A DNA stretch of 64,000 nt from CAVTHW01 sp963734625 (GTDB taxonomy: Bacteria; Acidobacteriota; Terriglobia; Bryobacterales; Bryobacteraceae). Both the position numbers and the translations under genes were made by a program. The DNA lies in contig CAVTHW010000020.1 in assembly GCA_963734625.1 (NCBI GenBank), forward strand, positions 383,750-447,749, given 5' to 3'. The notes below the pieces were generated by a model. The model worked only from the letters and a program-made list of their open reading frames with translations, was not told the origin of the DNA and searched no databases. This document shows positions 61,073 through 64,000 of the stretch, one piece after another (position 1 is the stretch's first letter; every line of letters starts with the position of its first letter).

Positions 61073-61725
61073 TGCAAGAACCTCTTCCGAGAATCCGTTT
61101 GCTGCTGGTGGACGACCATGCGCTCTTCCGCGAGGGGCTCGCCCGCCTGCTGGCCCTGGAGCCCGACTTCGAGTTGGCCGTCCCTTGCAGCAACGCGGAA
61201 GAAGCTCTGCGCATCCTGGCAACCACTAAGGTTGACCTGATTCTGCTCGACCACGACCTTGGATTGGAGACGGGCGCGCGGCTGCTCGACCGAATAACCG
61301 AAGCCGGATTTCAGGGACGCGTTCTGATGGTTACGGCCGGTTTGAGCGAGGCCGAGGCTACCGACCTGTTGCGCCGCGGCGTTACGGGCATTTTCCTGAA
61401 GCACAACTCGCCCGAGTTGTTGGCCAAGGCGGTGCGCAAGGTCATGGCAGGGGAAATCTGGCTCGACCAGCGCTATTTGAAGCTCCTGTTGCAGGAGAGC
61501 ATGGCAGCTCGCGCTGAAGAGCGGGTCCGAAGACTGAGCGAGCGCGAACTCGAGGTGCTGCGGAGCGTGTTCCAAGGGCTGACCAACAAGGAAATCGGCG
61601 TCCGCCTTCAGGTTTCCGAGAGTTCCGTAAAAGCCACTCTACAGCAGCTCTTCTCTAAGACTGGCGTCCGCACCCGCAGCCAATTGGTGCGCGTGGCCCT
61701 GGAACAATACCGCGACCTGCTGTAG
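61069..61725 (+). CDS. NarL/LuxR-family response regulator
   Basis: 218 residues. Receiver domain with LLLVDDHALFREGLARLL (Asp15/16), phospho-acceptor Asp61 in DLILLDHDLG, and Lys in GIFLKHNSPELL. The C-terminal HTH LSERELEVLRSVFQGLTNKE and LQVSESSVKATLQQLFSKTG is the LuxR DNA-binding unit. Translationally coupled to the kinase upstream (ATGATG inside the overlap). The direct repeats at 59532-59567 are its likely operator. Confidence 0.92.
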   Translation: MMQEPLPRIRLLLVDDHALFREGLARLLALEPDFELAVPCSNAEEALRILATTKVDLILLDHDLGLETGARLLDRITEAGFQGRVLMVTAGLSEAEATDLLRRGVTGIFLKHNSPELLAKAVRKVMAGEIWLDQRYLKLLLQESMAARAEERVRRLSERELEVLRSVFQGLTNKEIGVRLQVSESSVKATLQQLFSKTGVRTRSQLVRVALEQYRDLL

Positions 61726-61764
61726 GCGCTCGCGGAAGACGCCTGCATCCCGCGCCAGACCCGG

Positions 61765-62067
61765 CTACGGGGTAGCTTTGTACATGTACTTGATGCAGGG
61801 CTTGTAGAGCAGCAGGTTCGGACCGTCCTCGCGGTTGAGCTTCAAGCAGCACTTGTCGTACCACTCGATCACGCCGTGCAACGTCTCGCCGTCAGTCAGC
61901 ACGACAACCATCGGAGTCTTCGCCTGCATCTGCTTCAGGTAGTAAAAGCTTTCGGCGTGAGTCTGGTCCGGGGGCGTGATCTTCGGCTTCTGGACACGGC
62001 GTGCGATCGCTTGTTCCTTCGCGCCGTTCAAGCTCGGACGGATCAGTTTTCGATTGGCGGTTTCCAC
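61765..62067 (-). CDS. hfq: Hfq-like RNA chaperone, non-canonical
   Basis: 100 residues from GTG 62067 (GGAG 8 bases before); a longer frame to 62121 is possible. The second half is an Sm/Hfq fold: FYYLKQMQAKTPMVVVLTDG, ETLHGVIEWYDKCCLKLNRE, NLLLYKPCIKYMYK. Hfq hexamers promote pairing of small RNAs with mRNAs. The canonical YKHAIST-type Sm2 motif is altered to YKPCIKY, so the RNA-binding rim may differ. The N-terminal 35 residues are basic and not part of standard Hfq. Symbol given with caution. Confidence 0.72.
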   Translation of the reverse strand: METANRKLIRPSLNGAKEQAIARRVQKPKITPPDQTHAESFYYLKQMQAKTPMVVVLTDGETLHGVIEWYDKCCLKLNREDGPNLLLYKPCIKYMYKATP

Positions 62068-62247
62068 TCGGTTGCTCCTGACTATGGCGGGTCGGAACCT
62101 GCAAAACTCCCGCGCTTTCAAGACTGGGTGTTTGTTCCCTAGGGTTCCGACTTTTCACCATTGATACCACACGCCCCCCCGCGCCGCAAGCCGGCGGTGT
62201 CCTGCGCGACGTTAACAGCCCGTGGTGAAAGTCAGTCGCAAGCTTAA

Positions 62248-62475
62248 GCTTGCATCTGGAGTTTCTACGTTTCAGGCCGGGGGGTCGGTTGTGGAGTGGG
62301 CCGCCAGGCCCGCAATGTCGGCGGTCTCGCCGGCAGAAGGAGAGATTCTTCCAGAAGTTTGCACTGTTTCTATGTGTTCTACCGCCGCCGTCTGCCACAT
62401 TGGCAACCTGAAGGCCTGCCGGTCTTCTTGACCTGGCACCTCAAGGACAGCCTGCCGCACCATCGCTACCCTCCG
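62248..62475 (+). mobile_element. RAYT/IS200-like 5' remnant (copy C)
   Basis: Starts with the same end sequence as copy B (GCTTGCATCTGGAGTTTC, then TTCAGG and GTTGTGGAGTGGGCCGCCAG) and continues to FYRRRLPHWQPEGLPVFLTW and HLKDSLPHHRYPP, the N-terminus of acidobacterial IS200-like transposases. It stops there; the catalytic part is absent. The palindrome GCAAGCTTAAGCTTGC at 62238-62253 overlaps its left end. The remainder of the gap 62068-62501 shows no gene. Confidence 0.75.
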
Positions 62476-62501
62476 CTAACGCCTGATCGCAATCAAGCAG
62501 A

Positions 62502-63734
62502 CTACTTTAGAGAGAACGTCAGGGATTTGAAGTCCACGCTGACTTCTCGCGCTTGACCGAGGAGATCCATTCCGAGCCAAACACCGTACCAGTCGCGATC
62601 AACTCGCTCGTCTTTGGGGAGCACCTGAGCGGGACGCATGACGAGGTCAGAGCCTCCTACACTGAACTTGATCTCGGGGATCGCAATGACCTGAACCTCC
62701 GTCGAACCGCCTACGCCGCGAAGACGCACGGAAGCCTCCTTCCCCCCGGCCTCGATAGTGTCTGGAAACTGATGCGCAAAGCGCTGCGTGAGGTACGTCT
62801 TGCTGCTGCCAGTATCCAGCCACGCATTGATTCGTTGGGTACGGAACATGCCTTCTACCATGGGCGTAACGCCTTGGAAGCACATATTTGAACGCTGCGC
62901 ATCACGGTGATCGGGCTGCATGCCGATCTGAAGCACGCGGTCATTGGTCCATCGCATGGCCCCGAAGGTCACAAGCACGGGAATACCGAGGATACCCTGC
63001 TTGTCCGGCGGCAACTCGACAAACGGCATCGCGTCATTCCGAATCACCGTAAACACGACATGCCGAAGCTCAAAGTCCCCAACAGTCAGCCGATCCGCGA
63101 CCACGAAACGAATAGGGACGTCGTTGCCGGATGCGCCATCTCGGAATGTGGACGCGCTCACTTCGTGAATGGGCAGCCTGAGCCGATTCGCTTCGGTCTC
63201 GCTGTTCACCGAAATATCCATACCGCTGTCGAAGCCGTACTGCGCAGGCTTCCCGTCGACGGCAACGGGAATGAAGAAATCATCACTCATCTGAACGTCT
63301 GAAGAACGCCGAGCCTTCGCGGACAATTCCGGGTAACGGCTCAACGCCGAAAACAACGCCACTGCGCTCTTGAGGCCCGAAAACTCCGGGATCAGTTTCT
63401 GCATGGCGGCGAGATGGGCATAGGTCCGCCGGTATCGTCCTGATCGCATGTATGCATGAGCCAGGAGTCCGTGGGCCTCGACGGCCTGCTCCACGTCACC
63501 TGGGGCTTTGATAACTGACCGAAAGTAGCGTTCCGCATCATCGACCTTATTGAACGCAGACGCAATGGCGCCTCGATAAAAGACTGGCGCCTCCGCTGAC
63601 CGCTCGACCGCATCACGAAGCTTGAACCAGTCATGTGCGGCCAATAGCGACTTCAGTTCCGAGTCGGTTCGATCGGCGGCGAGACCGGCGCCAATCGCCA
63701 AAAGGAAGGTGAGGCCCAAGCGTTTCCCGCGCAT
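62502..63734 (-). CDS. Double retropepsin-like aspartic protease, exported
   Basis: 410 residues from ATG 63734. A signal peptide (KRLGLTFLLAIGAGLAAD) is followed by a TPR-like helical part (SAEAPVFYRGAIASAFNKVD, EAHGLLAHAYMRSGRYRR). Then come two retropepsin-like domains, each with its active-site motif: QYGFDSGMDISVN (DSG) and NAWLDTGSSKTYLTQRF (DTG). Two half-sites in one chain recall the bilobed pepsin arrangement. It is a presumed periplasmic peptidase; substrates unknown. Confidence 0.83.
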   Translation of the reverse strand: MRGKRLGLTFLLAIGAGLAADRTDSELKSLLAAHDWFKLRDAVERSAEAPVFYRGAIASAFNKVDDAERYFRSVIKAPGDVEQAVEAHGLLAHAYMRSGRYRRTYAHLAAMQKLIPEFSGLKSAVALFSALSRYPELSAKARRSSDVQMSDDFFIPVAVDGKPAQYGFDSGMDISVNSETEANRLRLPIHEVSASTFRDGASGNDVPIRFVVADRLTVGDFELRHVVFTVIRNDAMPFVELPPDKQGILGIPVLVTFGAMRWTNDRVLQIGMQPDHRDAQRSNMCFQGVTPMVEGMFRTQRINAWLDTGSSKTYLTQRFAHQFPDTIEAGGKEASVRLRGVGGSTEVQVIAIPEIKFSVGGSDLVMRPAQVLPKDERVDRDWYGVWLGMDLLGQAREVSVDFKSLTFSLK

Positions 63735-63851
63735 CTGGCCGTATTGTTGCACGGTTCGTCAGAGCTTCACCCGCAAGCGCGTGATGGAACATAAACCTTG
63801 ACTTGTGTGGTGACAATCTCACACAATGGAACTTCGGGGTTTGAGGTGCTA

Positions 63852-64000
63852 ATGCATTTTGAGAAGATTGCCGGATGCTTCTTGTTCGCGGGGGCAGCCG
63901 CGCTGCTGGCGGTCACGCTTCCGGCACCAACAACTCCGGCTAAGAGCCAAAAGACCGCAACCACGAAGAAGGTCACGAAGACCGCGCCCAAGGCCCCTGC
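63852..64000 (+). CDS. Exported Lys/Ala/Pro-rich protein, start only
   Basis: ATG 63852, reading to the window edge, so only about 49 residues are seen. A signal peptide (IAGCFLFAGAAALLAVTLP) leads to a Thr/Lys/Ala/Pro-rich region (PAKSQKTATTKKVTKTAPKA) typical of wall- or matrix-associated tethers or SH3-/LysM-type enzymes in this group. No domain is visible yet. Confidence 0.6.
   Translation, partial: MHFEKIAGCFLFAGAAALLAVTLPAPTTPAKSQKTATTKKVTKTAPKAP

Overview
The window reads as a chromosomal segment of a high-GC (about 60-65 %, by eye) soil-type bacterium, most likely Acidobacteriota of the Bryobacterales/Solibacter type. This is inferred from gene content: a PadR regulator paired with a very large two-part orphan permease (the 'Acidobacterial duplicated orphan permease' architecture), a Ser/Thr kinase fused to TPRs, GRGG/APA-rich loops inserted in secreted enzymes, and dispersed repeats that look familiar from Solibacter-like genomes. 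No rRNA, tRNA, CRISPR array or intact transposon was recognised.

Layout. 1-1.1 kb: the end of a NiFe-hydrogenase large subunit and a 144-bp tandem duplication. 1.1-10.6 kb: Ser/Thr kinase, PadR/permease pair with fossil copies of both partners on its flanks, a HEPN/MNT pair, and an efflux adaptor. 10.6-12.9 kb: small genes, including a GxxExxY gene bracketed by short repeats. 13-18 kb: a pectin/rhamnogalacturonan locus (GH78 rhamnosidase, PL10 pectate lyase). 18-26 kb: tyrosine recombinase, CCA/poly(A) nucleotidyltransferase, erythromycin-esterase-like protein, DMT transporter, sugar-phosphate isomerase, ferredoxin, glycosyltransferase, AraC regulator. 26.3-29.3 kb: an operon of three exported proteins of unknown function. 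29.4-33.6 kb: hrpB, fabH, SprT-like protein. 33.5-36.7 kb: a compact module with a membrane protein, a 38-residue secreted CxxC micropeptide, a conserved hypothetical protein and an XRE/S24-like repressor; two matching TGTTC-N8-GAACA operator-like sites lie in its promoter regions. 36.7-41 kb: ubiX, pheA, lipid A-type acyltransferase, mnmA, SAM hydrolase. 41-45.8 kb: exported proteins, HicBA, an NfrB-like glycosyltransferase, a phosphoesterase. 45.8-51.9 kb: a tightly overlapped seven-gene operon (SxtJ-like, DUF5989-like, carbamoyltransferase, SGNH hydrolase, two methyltransferases, glutaminyl-cyclase-like M28 enzyme) that looks like a glycan or metabolite decoration pathway. 52-64 kb: pgsA, a TAT-exported oxidoreductase, nikR, ubiD, fabG, a GT9-like protein, a two-component system, an Hfq-like protein, a double retropepsin-like protease and the start of one more exported protein.

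Cross-links: NikR (nickel) fits the hydrogenase; UbiX makes the cofactor UbiD needs; fabH and fabG serve fatty-acid synthesis and pgsA phospholipid synthesis.

Two general points. First, many genes, including housekeeping ones (mnmA, fabH, hrpB, a lipid A-type acyltransferase), carry single-base frame breaks inside otherwise well-preserved sequence, usually in GC-rich tracts. Indel errors in the assembly are the simplest explanation; only the PadR and permease fossils look truly decayed. Second, several gene ends lie inside dispersed repeats (a 51-bp repeat, a copy of the hrpB tail, a triple-hairpin repeat, remnants of an IS200-like/RAYT element), so the repeats supply start or stop codons. 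The best candidate for an undescribed system is the repressor-micropeptide-membrane protein module at 33.5-36.7 kb.
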